A DNA stretch of 64,000 nucleotides, from positions 1,240,001-1,304,000 of the forward strand of contig NZ_FOYT01000001.1 of NCBI RefSeq assembly GCF_900112175.1, in the 5' to 3' direction. Below the pieces are notes generated by a model, which saw only the letters and a program-made list of their open reading frames with translations, searched no databases and had not been told where the DNA came from. The stretch comes from Halogeometricum rufum (GTDB lineage Archaea; Halobacteriota; Halobacteria; Halobacteriales; Haloferacaceae). The position numbers were made by a program, and so were the translations under genes. Positions 32,425-41,115 of this stretch are shown one piece after another (position 1 is the stretch's first letter; each line of letters opens with the position of its first letter).

Positions 32425-34145
32425 TGTGTGTTCACTCTCCAATCGACGTCGATAGAGATGGTCCCCGTTGGAGCCCCCGTCCACGACTTGTTACCCGACC
32501 ACGGGCCGCGGACCTCCATGCCGTCGAATCTGTCGACGGTCTGTCCGTTGTTCAGTAACACGTTTCCGACGTTCTGGTGAGCCAACACGATTTGACTGCC
32601 CGTGACGTTCTTCACGCCAGTAATAAGCGCCCGCTCGGGCGCCATCGCGACCGCTGTTGGGACCGACCCATTCGTCGAGTAGTCGTACTGGTTGGGAAAG
32701 AGAACGATTCGATGCGTTCCGTTTGCCTGGAACGTCGCGCTGGCTCTGGCGGTCTGGGTGCCTCTGGTGGCCGTGATGGTGTACGTCGTGTCCTGTTGCG
32801 GATAGATTCTCCGCTGCCCCTGTGTCGGAACCGCGCCGATGCCGTTGTCGATCTCCACTTTGTCAGCGTTCTTCGAGGTCCAACTCAACGCCGGCACTCG
32901 ATTCCAGGTCCCGGCGTTATAGAACCCGGCAGAGAGCGTGACTTCGGGTCGAGGCGTGGTCCCACCACCGGGGGTTGACGGGGGTGACGGCGGGAAGTAC
33001 GTCGAACCCGAAACGTCTTTCCACGTGACGTGGCCGGGTCGGAGCAGTTTCACTCCACATACCTCGCCGCCGCTGTAGGTCGCTCGGTGGAAGTTCGGGA
33101 ACGCGGCGGGGAAGCCATGTCGGTTCGCATAATCGGCCACTTCCGTGAACGTGCCCGCTATATCGTGGTATTTCACGTTCCCCAAGATGTACGTGGGAAC
33201 GTCACGGTCGACGACGCTTCCCGGTTTCAACAGCGTGATGTCCCCGCTGAACGTCAACGAAGTCTTGTAGTTGGGGAAGCCGGCGGGATAGCCGTTACGA
33301 CGCGCGTAGTCGTCGACCGCCCTGAAGACGGCCTGAACGTCGTTTCGGTCGATACCCCATTGATTGTACTCCTGAGGCGGCACCGACCGGAACTCCGCCG
33401 ACGCGTGCCGCAGGAAGTTCGTTCCGTACACCAGCCCCCTTCCCGGATAACTCGCTCTGTGGAAGTTCAGAAAGGCCCCCACGTATCCGCTCCGTTCGGC
33501 GTACCTGTGGGCCGCTTGGAGAAACGCCGGTGCCGACGGAGAGTACTGTCCGCGGACCGTCGGAGCCGTCTCGGGAATGTATTTTCGGAGGTCCGACTGT
33601 CGGAGGTCGAACCAGTCGACGATGTGGTTGCGCAGGAGGACGTGTCCACGAACCGGGCCTCGTCCGTCCCGGTAGTCGGCTTGGTGGAACGTCGGAATCG
33701 CGCCCTTGAAATCGGGTTCCTGTCCGACGACATAGTCGTTCGCCGCTCGAAACATCGCCCCCGTGTCGTTCAGGTCGACGTCTCCGAGTCTACTTTTCGG
33801 AATGTCTCGGAATTCGGCGTGGCGGGGATCGAACAGCAGCACACCATACACCAGCCCCTGTCCGTAGTCGGCGTGGTGGAACGTCGGCAGCGCACCCGGA
33901 TACCCCCTTGCTTGCGCATAGCCCGTCGCAGCGCGAATCATGTCGGGGACGTTCTCCCGAGAGAGATGCCCTCCGAGAACCGATTTCGGCACGTCTCGAT
34001 GCGTCGCCGCACCCGACTTCACCAAGAACGAACCATGCACCGTCCCGTTTCCGTAGTCGGCTTGGTGAAAGTTCGGAAAACCGAACGCGTAGCCGGAGTG
34101 ACGAGCGAACTCGCTCGTCTGCCGAAACCGCTCATCTAACCCCAT
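32421..34145 (-). CDS. Six-repeat FHxADYGxG protein with Ig-like domain
   Basis: A 574-residue protein of a type I cannot assign. From residue 5 it has six tandem repeats of about 58-65 residues with consensus Y..R.GYP.GFPNFHxADY..G.VYG..LL....A..RDVP.S.LG. Repeats 3, 4 and 5 are the most diverged. A Pro/Gly/Thr linker (about 385-402) leads to an Ig-like domain (about 403-480; ALSWTSKNADKVEIDNGIG, then TTYTITATRGT) of the bacterial surface type. A final beta-rich domain of about 95 residues (IVLFPNQYDYSTNG to IDVDWRVN) follows. No signal peptide is seen. The ATG at 34145 has GGAAGG (34149-34154) upstream. Base composition is visibly A/T-richer than the flanks. Confidence 0.8.
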   Translation of the reverse strand: MGLDERFRQTSEFARHSGYAFGFPNFHQADYGNGTVHGSFLVKSGAATHRDVPKSVLGGHLSRENVPDMIRAATGYAQARGYPGALPTFHHADYGQGLVYGVLLFDPRHAEFRDIPKSRLGDVDLNDTGAMFRAANDYVVGQEPDFKGAIPTFHQADYRDGRGPVRGHVLLRNHIVDWFDLRQSDLRKYIPETAPTVRGQYSPSAPAFLQAAHRYAERSGYVGAFLNFHRASYPGRGLVYGTNFLRHASAEFRSVPPQEYNQWGIDRNDVQAVFRAVDDYARRNGYPAGFPNYKTSLTFSGDITLLKPGSVVDRDVPTYILGNVKYHDIAGTFTEVADYANRHGFPAAFPNFHRATYSGGEVCGVKLLRPGHVTWKDVSGSTYFPPSPPSTPGGGTTPRPEVTLSAGFYNAGTWNRVPALSWTSKNADKVEIDNGIGAVPTQGQRRIYPQQDTTYTITATRGTQTARASATFQANGTHRIVLFPNQYDYSTNGSVPTAVAMAPERALITGVKNVTGSQIVLAHQNVGNVLLNNGQTVDRFDGMEVRGPWSGNKSWTGAPTGTISIDVDWRVNTQ

Positions 34146-34515
34146 CGGCCTTCCATTTCGACACGCATAGTGCAACCATGTCTCTGCATAAACAGCAGTA
34201 GGTATCCGTAAATGTTTTATTGAAATAAAAGTTGAAATAATTATATGTCGGATAGTTGTTAATATGGGAGCTTACTCTGTCCGTCGCTACCGGCGTTCTA
34301 TTCCCCTGTCGAGCTGCAAAAAGACCGTATCAAAAATTGGCATCGTAGGGCCGAGTGGGTACACGGGGAGCCGTCCCCTCGTCGTATCTCGCTACTACTC
34401 TCGCCGGCGAGAAAATTCCCTGAGAGAATCAGTCGTCTCCTACTGACTACTGTTCGGCAGTAACTGTCCTGGAACGTGTATACGAATCCGAATGGGGTGT
34501 CCCGAACGCACGTTA
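34146..34515. other. A/T-rich spacer upstream of the repeat-protein operon
   Basis: No gene recognised. Bases 34200-34265 are very A/T-rich and contain the palindrome TTTTAT-TGAA-ATAAAA (34215-34230) and a TTGAAATAA direct repeat. A TATA-like TTTATGC on the minus strand near 34185 fits the promoter of the repeat-protein gene. A 60-codon plus-strand frame at 34264 has no supporting features. The other end abuts the 3' end of the next gene. Confidence 0.55.
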
Positions 34516-35433
34516 TCAGGCGCTCTCGTCTCCCCCGTCGTCGGAGCGGGCCTCGTTTTCGTTCGATTTCTCGTCCGGAGGTGAGTGGCCCGTCTCGTCG
34601 TTCTCGTCGTCCTTTCCACGAACCTCCTTCCGTATCGACTCCAACTCCGCGTCCACGTCCACCTGCGGCGTCTCTTCTTCCTCCGCCGCGTCGGCTTCGT
34701 CGCCCACGTCGATGGTGACCGGCCCGTCGTCGTCGGTTCGGCGGCCCTGACCGCTTCGTCGGTCGCTCTGTCGGTCGTCGTCCCGTCGCCGGTCCTCGCG
34801 GTACCCGTACCGGTTCCGCTCTCGCTGCCGTTCGGCCTCCTCGATGCGGGTCTCTATCTCGCCCATCAGGTCGCGCGCGTCGGTCACGATGTCGCGCGAC
34901 TCCGCGTCCGGCGGGAGGTCCGAGAGCGCCTCCCGCAGGTCGTCGAGGGCGCGGTCCACGCCCGAGAGCGCTTCGCGCCCGACGCCCGTCATGGTCAACC
35001 GCTCCGCCGTCGACCGCCGTCGGTCGCCGGCGTCGAACACCGAGCGGTCGGGGTCGGCGAGGCGGAGGACGTTCCGCAGCAGTTCCAGCGAGCGAATCGT
35101 CGTCTCCAGCACCGAGATTATCGTCGGGATGGTGTACTCCTCGGTGAAGCGGAGCATCTCGCTGAACGACGGCGGGCGCGGGAGCGGTCGGTCGCGACCC
35201 GACAGGTCCTCCCGGTCGTCGCGACGGCGGTAGCCGTAGCGCTCGGCCTCGCGCGCGGTCGGGCCGCCGCGCCGCCGGTCGCTCCGGCCGCGTCGTCGCT
35301 CTCGCCGGCCGTCGCCGTCGTCGCGGCCGCCGCGCTCTCGTTCGCGGAGTTCGTGGCGCAGGTCGCCGAGCGTCCGGTCGAGGTCGGCGAGGAGGTCTGC
35401 GAGGTCGTCGTCGGGGTCACGTCGCTCGCTCAT
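34516..35433 (-). CDS. Haloarchaeal helical protein with charged tails, 305 aa
   Basis: A 305-residue protein. Residues 6-35 are a coiled coil (LADLLADLDRTLGDLRHEL). Residues 36-85 are Arg/Gly/Asp-rich and disordered-looking. Residues 87-190 form a helical core (FTEEYTIPTIISVLETTIRSLELLRNVLRL, quoted here only as YTIPTIISVLETTIRSLELL). Residues 195-305 are highly charged, first Arg/Asp and then acidic. No enzyme motif. Similar proteins occur in haloarchaea without known function. The extensive charged segments and coiled coil suggest a structural or scaffold role, which is a guess. Confidence 0.7.
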   Translation of the reverse strand: MSERRDPDDDLADLLADLDRTLGDLRHELRERERGGRDDGDGRRERRRGRSDRRRGGPTAREAERYGYRRRDDREDLSGRDRPLPRPPSFSEMLRFTEEYTIPTIISVLETTIRSLELLRNVLRLADPDRSVFDAGDRRRSTAERLTMTGVGREALSGVDRALDDLREALSDLPPDAESRDIVTDARDLMGEIETRIEEAERQRERNRYGYREDRRRDDDRQSDRRSGQGRRTDDDGPVTIDVGDEADAAEEEETPQVDVDAELESIRKEVRGKDDENDETGHSPPDEKSNENEARSDDGGDESA

Positions 35434-35494
35434 ACGTCTCCATTCGGGACCGGGAGAGAAAAGCTGTCGCCGTCGCGGGGTCGCTACGGGACGT

Positions 35495-36580
35495 TCACTC
35501 GAACTGCCCGCGGCGGTACTGCACCGGCCACTCCACGTCCGTGTCGAGTTCGTGGGCGGCCTCCAGCGTGAAGTACGGGTTGCGGAGGAACTCGCGGCCG
35601 ACGACGGCCACGTCCGCCCGTCCGTTCCGAATGAGCTGGTCGGCCTGTTCGGCCTCGGTTATCTTCCCGACCGCACCGACGGCGGCGTCGGTGGCCGCCC
35701 CGACGCGTTCGGCGTAGGGGACCTGATACCCCGACCCGGGGTCGGGTACCTGCTGGCCGGGGTGGATACCGCCGGCGCTCACGTCTATCAGGTCCGCGCC
35801 CGCGTCGGCGAGGAGGGGCGCGAGGCGGGCCGACTGGTCGAGGTCCCACGACTCGCGGTCCGGGAGCCAGTCGGTCGCGGAGATGCGGACGAACACCGGC
35901 CTGTCGTCGGGCCACACCTCGCGCACGGCGGCGGTCACCTCGCGGACGAGTCGCGTCCGGTTCTCGAACGACCCGCCGTAGTCGTCCTCGCGGTGGTTGG
36001 TCACGGGCGAGAGGAACTCGTGCAGGAGGTAGCCATGCGCGGCGTGGACCTCCGCTATCTCGAACCCCGCGTCGAGGGCGCGTTCGGCGGCGGCGCGGAA
36101 GTCGTCGATGACCGTCTCGATATCCGCGGCGGTCATCTCGCGCGTCGCCGCCTCGCCCTCGGCGTAGGGGTACGGGGCCGCCGACGGCGCGACGGTCTCC
36201 CATCCGCCCTCGCTCTCGGGAATCGGCGTCGAGTCCTCCCACGGGACGGTCTTGCTCGCCTTCCGACCCGCGTGGGCGAGTTGGATGCCCGGGACGCTCC
36301 CCTGCCCGCGGACGAACGCGGTCACGTCCGCGAGGGCGTCGGCGTGGGCGTCCGACCAGATGCCGAGGTCGGACGGCGTGATTCGACCCTCGGGCGAGAC
36401 GGCCGTCGCCTCGCTCATGACGACGCCGGCGCGGCCGACGGCGCGACTGCCGAGGTGGACGAGGTGCCAGTCGTTCGCCAGTCCGTCCTCGGCGGAGTAC
36501 TGGCACATCGGCGAGACCATCACACGGTTCGGGAGTTCCGTCCCTCGGAGCGTGAGGGGACTGAACAGCGACGCAGTCAT
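35495..36580 (-). CDS. NADH:flavin oxidoreductase, old yellow enzyme family (YqjM-like)
   Basis: A 361-residue FMN TIM-barrel ene-reductase. The N-terminal SPMCQYSAEDG with Cys near residue 25 is the mark of the YqjM/thermophilic-like OYE branch. FMN and substrate residues appear at QLAHAGRKA, in the HAAHGYLLHEFLSP block with the substrate-binding His pair, and at DDYGGSFENR. It likely reduces activated C=C bonds with NAD(P)H; the native substrate is unknown. The ATG at 36580 is used; a GTG directly upstream is an alternative. Confidence 0.93.
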   Translation of the reverse strand: MTASLFSPLTLRGTELPNRVMVSPMCQYSAEDGLANDWHLVHLGSRAVGRAGVVMSEATAVSPEGRITPSDLGIWSDAHADALADVTAFVRGQGSVPGIQLAHAGRKASKTVPWEDSTPIPESEGGWETVAPSAAPYPYAEGEAATREMTAADIETVIDDFRAAAERALDAGFEIAEVHAAHGYLLHEFLSPVTNHREDDYGGSFENRTRLVREVTAAVREVWPDDRPVFVRISATDWLPDRESWDLDQSARLAPLLADAGADLIDVSAGGIHPGQQVPDPGSGYQVPYAERVGAATDAAVGAVGKITEAEQADQLIRNGRADVAVVGREFLRNPYFTLEAAHELDTDVEWPVQYRRGQFE

Positions 36581-36694
36581 CACCGCCGCTTGGGCCGGCG
36601 GCGGAAAACCCTTGTCGACCCCGGAACGCGACGGGGGTGACTTCGGTTTAGGCGGACCAAAACTGACTTATCCCCCGACCCACCACTGGGGGAT

Positions 36695-36856
36695 ATGGAA
36701 CGTCTCGACGGCGAAGAACTGGACGGCCCCGACAGTCCCGACTCGACGGTCGCGGCCCACCAGTCGTCCCCGGAGCGAACCGTCTTCACCGAACAGGGCA
36801 ACCGCGACGCCTGGATTTCGCTCGACGCGGAGTCGACGGTCGAACTCGAACGGTAG
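36695..36856 (+). CDS. 53-residue haloarchaeal protein (DUF7331-like)
   Basis: A short frame starting MERLDGEELDG and ending in STVELER. The central block SPERTVFTEQGNRDAWIS matches a small haloarchaeal family I recall as DUF7331, whose members have an ERTVFTE.GN.DAWI core and little else. It is acidic and soluble, with no cysteine. TATA-like bases (CTTATC near 36668) stand about 27 nt before the ATG, so the transcript is probably leaderless. Function unknown. Confidence 0.7.
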   Translation: MERLDGEELDGPDSPDSTVAAHQSSPERTVFTEQGNRDAWISLDAESTVELER

Positions 36857-36897
36857 TCTCGAAAAAGCGCAGTCGACGCCGACCGATTCTCGCGACG

Positions 36898-37479
36898 TTA
36901 CTCCTGCTGGCTCTGCACCGGCGGTTCGCCCTCGTGGACGGCCTGCTCGAAGACGAGCGTGTCGTCTTCGAGGTAGTGTTCGATGTGGTGGGCGTCGTCC
37001 TCGACGTGTTCCATGTTCTCGCGCAGCATGTGCGCCGTCGTGTGGTCACCGAGGTTCTGCGCCAGTTCGACGTGGTCGCGCAGGTGCTCGATGATGTCGC
37101 CGTACATCTCCATGTCGTTCCGCATCGAGGTGCGGATGTCGTAGACGTCTTCGCCCTCGAACGTGACCGGGGCGCGGTCCTCCTGCGCGGTCGGTCCGGA
37201 GACGGGGACGCCGCCGAGGGCTTGCACGCGTTCGGCGAGTTCGTCGGCGAACTCCTCGGCGTGTTCGTACGCCTCCTCGAAGAACAGGTGCAGGTCGCGG
37301 AACTCCGCGCCCTCGACGACCCAGTGGTGCTTCTTCAGTTGGTGGTACAGCACGTACGTGGCCGCGAGGTCCGTGTTCAACGCGTCCACGATCTGTTCTG
37401 CGCGGTCGGCGTCGATACGAAGCGCCTCGCTACCCTCTACGTCGCCCGCCTGCTGACGGACGTTCTTCTGGGAGCTCAT
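36898..37479 (-). CDS. dpsA: DNA-protecting ferritin-like protein DpsA
   Basis: A 193-residue Dps, a dodecameric iron-storing mini-ferritin that takes up Fe(II) and protects DNA during starvation and oxidative stress. Ferroxidase-site residues are His52, His64, Asp79 and Glu83 (HHWVVEG, FRDLHLFFEEAYEH and FADELAERV). The N- and C-terminal extensions are typical of the halobacterial protein. The ATG at 37479 (MSSQKNVRQQAG) is preferred to an upstream in-frame start at 37521. A/T-rich promoter elements lie at about 37508-37515 (GATTAAG on the minus strand). Confidence 0.95.
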   Translation of the reverse strand: MSSQKNVRQQAGDVEGSEALRIDADRAEQIVDALNTDLAATYVLYHQLKKHHWVVEGAEFRDLHLFFEEAYEHAEEFADELAERVQALGGVPVSGPTAQEDRAPVTFEGEDVYDIRTSMRNDMEMYGDIIEHLRDHVELAQNLGDHTTAHMLRENMEHVEDDAHHIEHYLEDDTLVFEQAVHEGEPPVQSQQE

Positions 37480-37647
37480 TACAGTCGTTCGTTCGCCCGC
37501 CAGCAACTTAATCATTTCCACGTCGAGAACATTTTTTGGTCAATCGAAAACTGTAGTGGATATATTGGCAACCCAAACTTCTGAAATCCGTTTCTCGCGT
37601 CGCCCCCGTCCCGCACGCTTTTACGCGCTTCCCCCCACGAGACGACC

Positions 37648-38559
37648 GTGCGCGTCGTCTCGCTCCTCCCCTCGGCCACCGAACTGCTGTACGCCCTCGA
37701 CGTCGACCCCGTCGGCGTCTCCCACAGTTGCGACTACCCGCCCGCCGCGCGCGAGAAACCGGTCCTCACGAGCACGGCCATCGACTACGGCGACGACCGG
37801 TCGGCCGCGGACATCGACCGGCAGACGCGGCGCGTCGAGGGTGGCGTCTACGACGTCGACGAGGGTCTCCTCGCGGAACTCGACCCCGACCTCGTCGTGA
37901 CGCAGGCGACGTGTGAGGTGTGCGCGGTGGACGCCTCGGACGTGCTGGCGGCGGTGGAACGCCGCGGCGTCGACGCCGAGGTGCTGACGCTCGACCCCCA
38001 CTCGCTGTCGGACGTGCTCGACGACGTGGAACGCGTCGGCGCGGCGGCCGACGCGTCCGAACGCGCCGCGTCGCTCCGCGCGGCGTTGACGGCGCGCGTC
38101 GACCGGGTCACCGACCGGGCCGCGGCGACGACGGACCGGCCGCGAACGGCCGTCTTCGACTGGACCGACCCGGTCATCGCCGGCGGCCACTGGGTGCCGG
38201 GCATGGTCGAACGCGCCGGTGGCACGCCCGGACTGGTGACGGACGGCCCGTCGAAACCGCAGCGCTGGACGGACGTGCGCTCGTTCGACCCCGAAGTGCT
38301 CGTCGTCGCGCCCTGCGGGTTCGGCGTCGAACGGGCGGCCGACGCCCTCGCCGACCTCCGCTCGAAGGACGGTTGGGACGACCTGACGGCGGTGCGCGAC
38401 GGGAACGTCTTCGTCGCCGACGGCAACGGCCACGTGAACCGCCCCGGTCCGAGACTCGTGGACTCCGTCGAACTGCTCGCGTCGTGCATCCACCCCGAGC
38501 GATTCGACGCGCCCGCACCGGACGTGGTACGGCGCGCCGACGCCGGTCCGCGGGCCTAG
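37648..38559 (+). CDS. Corrinoid/heme ABC substrate-binding-like protein without signal peptide
   Basis: A 303-residue protein of the BtuF-like periplasmic-binding fold. It opens RVVSLLPSATELLYAL, the standard first strand and helix of the cobalamin-binding BtuF family, and continues with DLVVTQATCEVCAVDASDV, VAPCGFGVERA and a final GNVFVADGNGHVNRPG. No signal peptide or lipobox precedes the fold, so it should be cytosolic. It may bind cobamides inside the cell. GTG at 37648 is the start. It overlaps the nitrilase gene's stop (convergent). Confidence 0.8.
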   Translation: MRVVSLLPSATELLYALDVDPVGVSHSCDYPPAAREKPVLTSTAIDYGDDRSAADIDRQTRRVEGGVYDVDEGLLAELDPDLVVTQATCEVCAVDASDVLAAVERRGVDAEVLTLDPHSLSDVLDDVERVGAAADASERAASLRAALTARVDRVTDRAAATTDRPRTAVFDWTDPVIAGGHWVPGMVERAGGTPGLVTDGPSKPQRWTDVRSFDPEVLVVAPCGFGVERAADALADLRSKDGWDDLTAVRDGNVFVADGNGHVNRPGPRLVDSVELLASCIHPERFDAPAPDVVRRADAGPRA

Positions 38560-39326
38560 TCGGCGTCGACGGCGCCGACGAACGCGCGCTGTTCGTCGAG
38601 AACCTCGCGGTCGAGCGCGAACGTCAGGTCGCGTTCGTCGCGGCCGAGTGCCGCCGCGACGGCGCCGTCCGGCCGGACGACCAGCGACCGGCCCGCGTAC
38701 GTCGCCTGCCGCGCCCCCGGGACGTCGCGTCGGCCGGTCCGCCCCGCGCCGACCAGCCACCTGACGCCGTCGAGGGCGCGGGCGCGACAGAGCAGACGCC
38801 AGTTCTCCGAGTGTGCCGCCGGCCACGCGCCGACGACGAACAACGCGTCCACGCCCGCGTCGGTCATCGCCGCGCTCTCGCCGACGAAGTTCAGATTGTA
38901 GCAGGTGAGCAGTCCGGCGTCGCCGGCGGGCGTCTCGACGACGACGCGGTCGCTCCCCGCCTCGAGCATCGACGCCTCGTCGCCCCACAGGTGCCGCTTT
39001 CGGTAGACGGCGTGCGTCCCGTCGGGCCGGACGTACGCGGCGGCGTTGTAGAGCGTCTCGCCGTCGCGTTCGACGTACCCCGCCAGCACGTCGACGTCGT
39101 TGTCGGCCGCGACGGGCGCGAGGTGGTCGAGCGCCGCCGGTCGCGTCAGCGCCGCGTCGGCCACCCGGTCGTCGGCGACGAACCCGGTCAGGGCGTACTC
39201 GGGGAACAGGGCGACGCGCACGTCGTCGGGAAGCGCGCCGGTCCGTTCGCGAATCGTCGCGGCGTTCCGCTTCGGTCTGAGGTCGGCGACGGCCAGTTGG
39301 GGGACGGCGACTGTTGGCCCGGTCAC
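38556..39326 (-). CDS. Carbon-nitrogen hydrolase (nitrilase superfamily)
   Basis: A 256-residue nitrilase-fold amidohydrolase with the Glu-Lys-Cys triad: Glu in LFPEYALTGF, Lys in VYRKRHLWG, Cys in LLTCYNLNFVGES. The Cys block differs from the usual CYDLRFPE by Asn-Leu-Asn-Phe, so substrate preference may be unusual. It cleaves a non-peptide C-N bond of a small amide. I choose the GTG at 39326 because the longer frame to 39458 adds an atypical cysteine-containing stretch; the domain begins TVAVPQLAV soon after. Convergent with the BtuF-like gene. Confidence 0.8.
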   Translation of the reverse strand: MTGPTVAVPQLAVADLRPKRNAATIRERTGALPDDVRVALFPEYALTGFVADDRVADAALTRPAALDHLAPVAADNDVDVLAGYVERDGETLYNAAAYVRPDGTHAVYRKRHLWGDEASMLEAGSDRVVVETPAGDAGLLTCYNLNFVGESAAMTDAGVDALFVVGAWPAAHSENWRLLCRARALDGVRWLVGAGRTGRRDVPGARQATYAGRSLVVRPDGAVAAALGRDERDLTFALDREVLDEQRAFVGAVDAD

Positions 39327-39642
39327 GTCCTCGGAGGCGACGCCCGCGTGCAAAAACGCTCGCCCTTCGACCTCTCGCTCGGCGAGAGAGTCGCGCGGAC
39401 TGACGGTACGCGTCTCGGTGTGCGAACACGCGACAAGGTAAAGCCCGCAGAGAGTCATGTACAGGTACTGGTCGTCAGACGCACGTCGTGCGAGGCGACC
39501 AGCGCGCGGTCGGTGTTAGGTGTCGCGGTTCGTGTCATGGTCCGCGACGTGGGTAGGGCATCGACCGTGCCACCTTTCGGCGTTCCCCGTTCACGGCTGT
39601 GAAGGGAAACGCTCTTTTCGGACACGGTCCGACTCAGAGTAT

Positions 39643-40998
39643 ATGAGCGACGGGGACGACGAGACGCCGGAAGACACGTCCGCGGAGACGCAGTCGGACG
39701 CGTCCGAAGAACCGACGGATGCCGAGGAGTCGACGGACGCCGAGGCGTCCGAAGAGATCACGGCTGAGAGCCTGAACGAACGCCTCGACGCCGTCGAGGA
39801 GGACCTCGAGGCGGCCGAGACGGAGTCGGACCTCGACGCGGTCGAATCCGACCTCGACGACGTCGAGTCGGACCTCGAAGCCGCGGACCTCCCGGAACCG
39901 GACGAGGACGACGACGACGCCGAGGACCCGCGTGCGGACCTCGAATCCCGCGTCTCGGACCTCCGCGAGGACCTCGAATCACAGCGCGGCCCGTACGCCG
40001 AGGACGTCGTCGACGACATCGAGTCGGCGAAGTCGAAGGTGACGGAGACGCGGTGGACCGAGCGCGGCGAGGGCGAAATCGTGGACGTCGTCGAGTCGTT
40101 CGCGGCCGACGTGAACGAGATTCTGGACGCGTCCGTCTCCGTCGACGGCGACTCGGAGGAGGACCTGGCCGCCGCCCTCGACGACGCGGCAGACGCCGTC
40201 GAGTCCGCGTCGCTCGACGCCGACGACGACGCCGACACCATCGCCGCCCTCCTCGAAGCGACCGACGACCTGGAGTCGGGGCTGGAGGACTCACAGGAGT
40301 GGGACGACCTGGAGACGAACGAGAAGCTTCAGGCGGAGGGCTTCTACGACGTGCTCGGCCACTACAAGGACTTCCCGCCGGAACTGTCCGCGCTGAAGGA
40401 GTGGGAGAAGCGCGGCCGCGCCGACATGATCATGCTGGCGAAGGACAGCCTCCAGTCGGAGTTCATGCAGGAGTACTGCATGGACGCGTTCGTCCGGATG
40501 GCCGACCCCTCAGTGTTCGACGAGATGCACCAGTTGGCCCAGCGACGCGACAAGACCGCCATCAAGGCGCTCGGGAGGATGGGGTCGGGCGCGGAGGACG
40601 CCGTCGAGACGCTGGTCGAGTACGTCGACACCGACTCCGACCCGGCGCTCCAGAAGGTGACGTTCAAGGCGCTGGGCGAGATCGGCTCGTCCGACGCGAC
40701 GCAGGCCATCGCGGACAAACTGGTGATGGACAACGACAACGTGCGACCGTACGCCGCGCGCGCCCTCGGCCTCATCGGCGACACGCGCGCCGTGAAGCCG
40801 CTGTCGGACACGCTCGAATCCGACGAGAACGACACCGTCCGCGCGGCCGCCGCGTGGTCGCTGCGCCAAATCGGCACCGAAGACGCGCTCGAAGCGGCCG
40901 CCGACTACACCGACGAGCGCTCCTACCTCGTCCAGCACGAGGCCGAACTCGCCCGCGACAGCCTCGGCGACGCGGACGCCGACGCGCCGACGGCCTGA
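39643..40998 (+). CDS. HEAT-repeat protein with acidic N-terminal half
   Basis: A 451-residue protein. Residues 1-120 are very acidic with heptad-like Asp/Glu/Ser repeats (DLDAVESDLDDVESDLEA), which reads as a coiled coil. Residues 130-270 are acidic linker and helix. Residues 285-451 contain four to five HEAT repeats (KALGRMGSG, KALGEIGSSDA, RALGLIGDTRAVKPL, WSLRQIGTEDAL). The repeat part is of the phycocyanobilin-lyase/PBS-type HEAT found as protein-binding scaffolds in archaea. No enzymatic motif. The ATG at 39643 is preferred to a start 123 nt upstream. Confidence 0.85.
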   Translation: MSDGDDETPEDTSAETQSDASEEPTDAEESTDAEASEEITAESLNERLDAVEEDLEAAETESDLDAVESDLDDVESDLEAADLPEPDEDDDDAEDPRADLESRVSDLREDLESQRGPYAEDVVDDIESAKSKVTETRWTERGEGEIVDVVESFAADVNEILDASVSVDGDSEEDLAAALDDAADAVESASLDADDDADTIAALLEATDDLESGLEDSQEWDDLETNEKLQAEGFYDVLGHYKDFPPELSALKEWEKRGRADMIMLAKDSLQSEFMQEYCMDAFVRMADPSVFDEMHQLAQRRDKTAIKALGRMGSGAEDAVETLVEYVDTDSDPALQKVTFKALGEIGSSDATQAIADKLVMDNDNVRPYAARALGLIGDTRAVKPLSDTLESDENDTVRAAAAWSLRQIGTEDALEAAADYTDERSYLVQHEAELARDSLGDADADAPTA

Positions 40999-41115
40999 CC
41001 GGCCACCCGACGCTCGCGCCCCGTCCTGCACCGTTTTCTCGCCTCTCTCCGTACCGTCGAGCGACGGCCCCGGCGCGCCCACAGGTTCAAGAGGGATGCC
41101 GCGGCCAACGACCCC

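Noticed and set aside
34264-34446. A 60-codon plus-strand frame in the A/T-rich spacer
   Set aside because: Basic, domain-free translation with no promoter or conservation clue; it reads through spacer DNA upstream of the repeat-protein gene.
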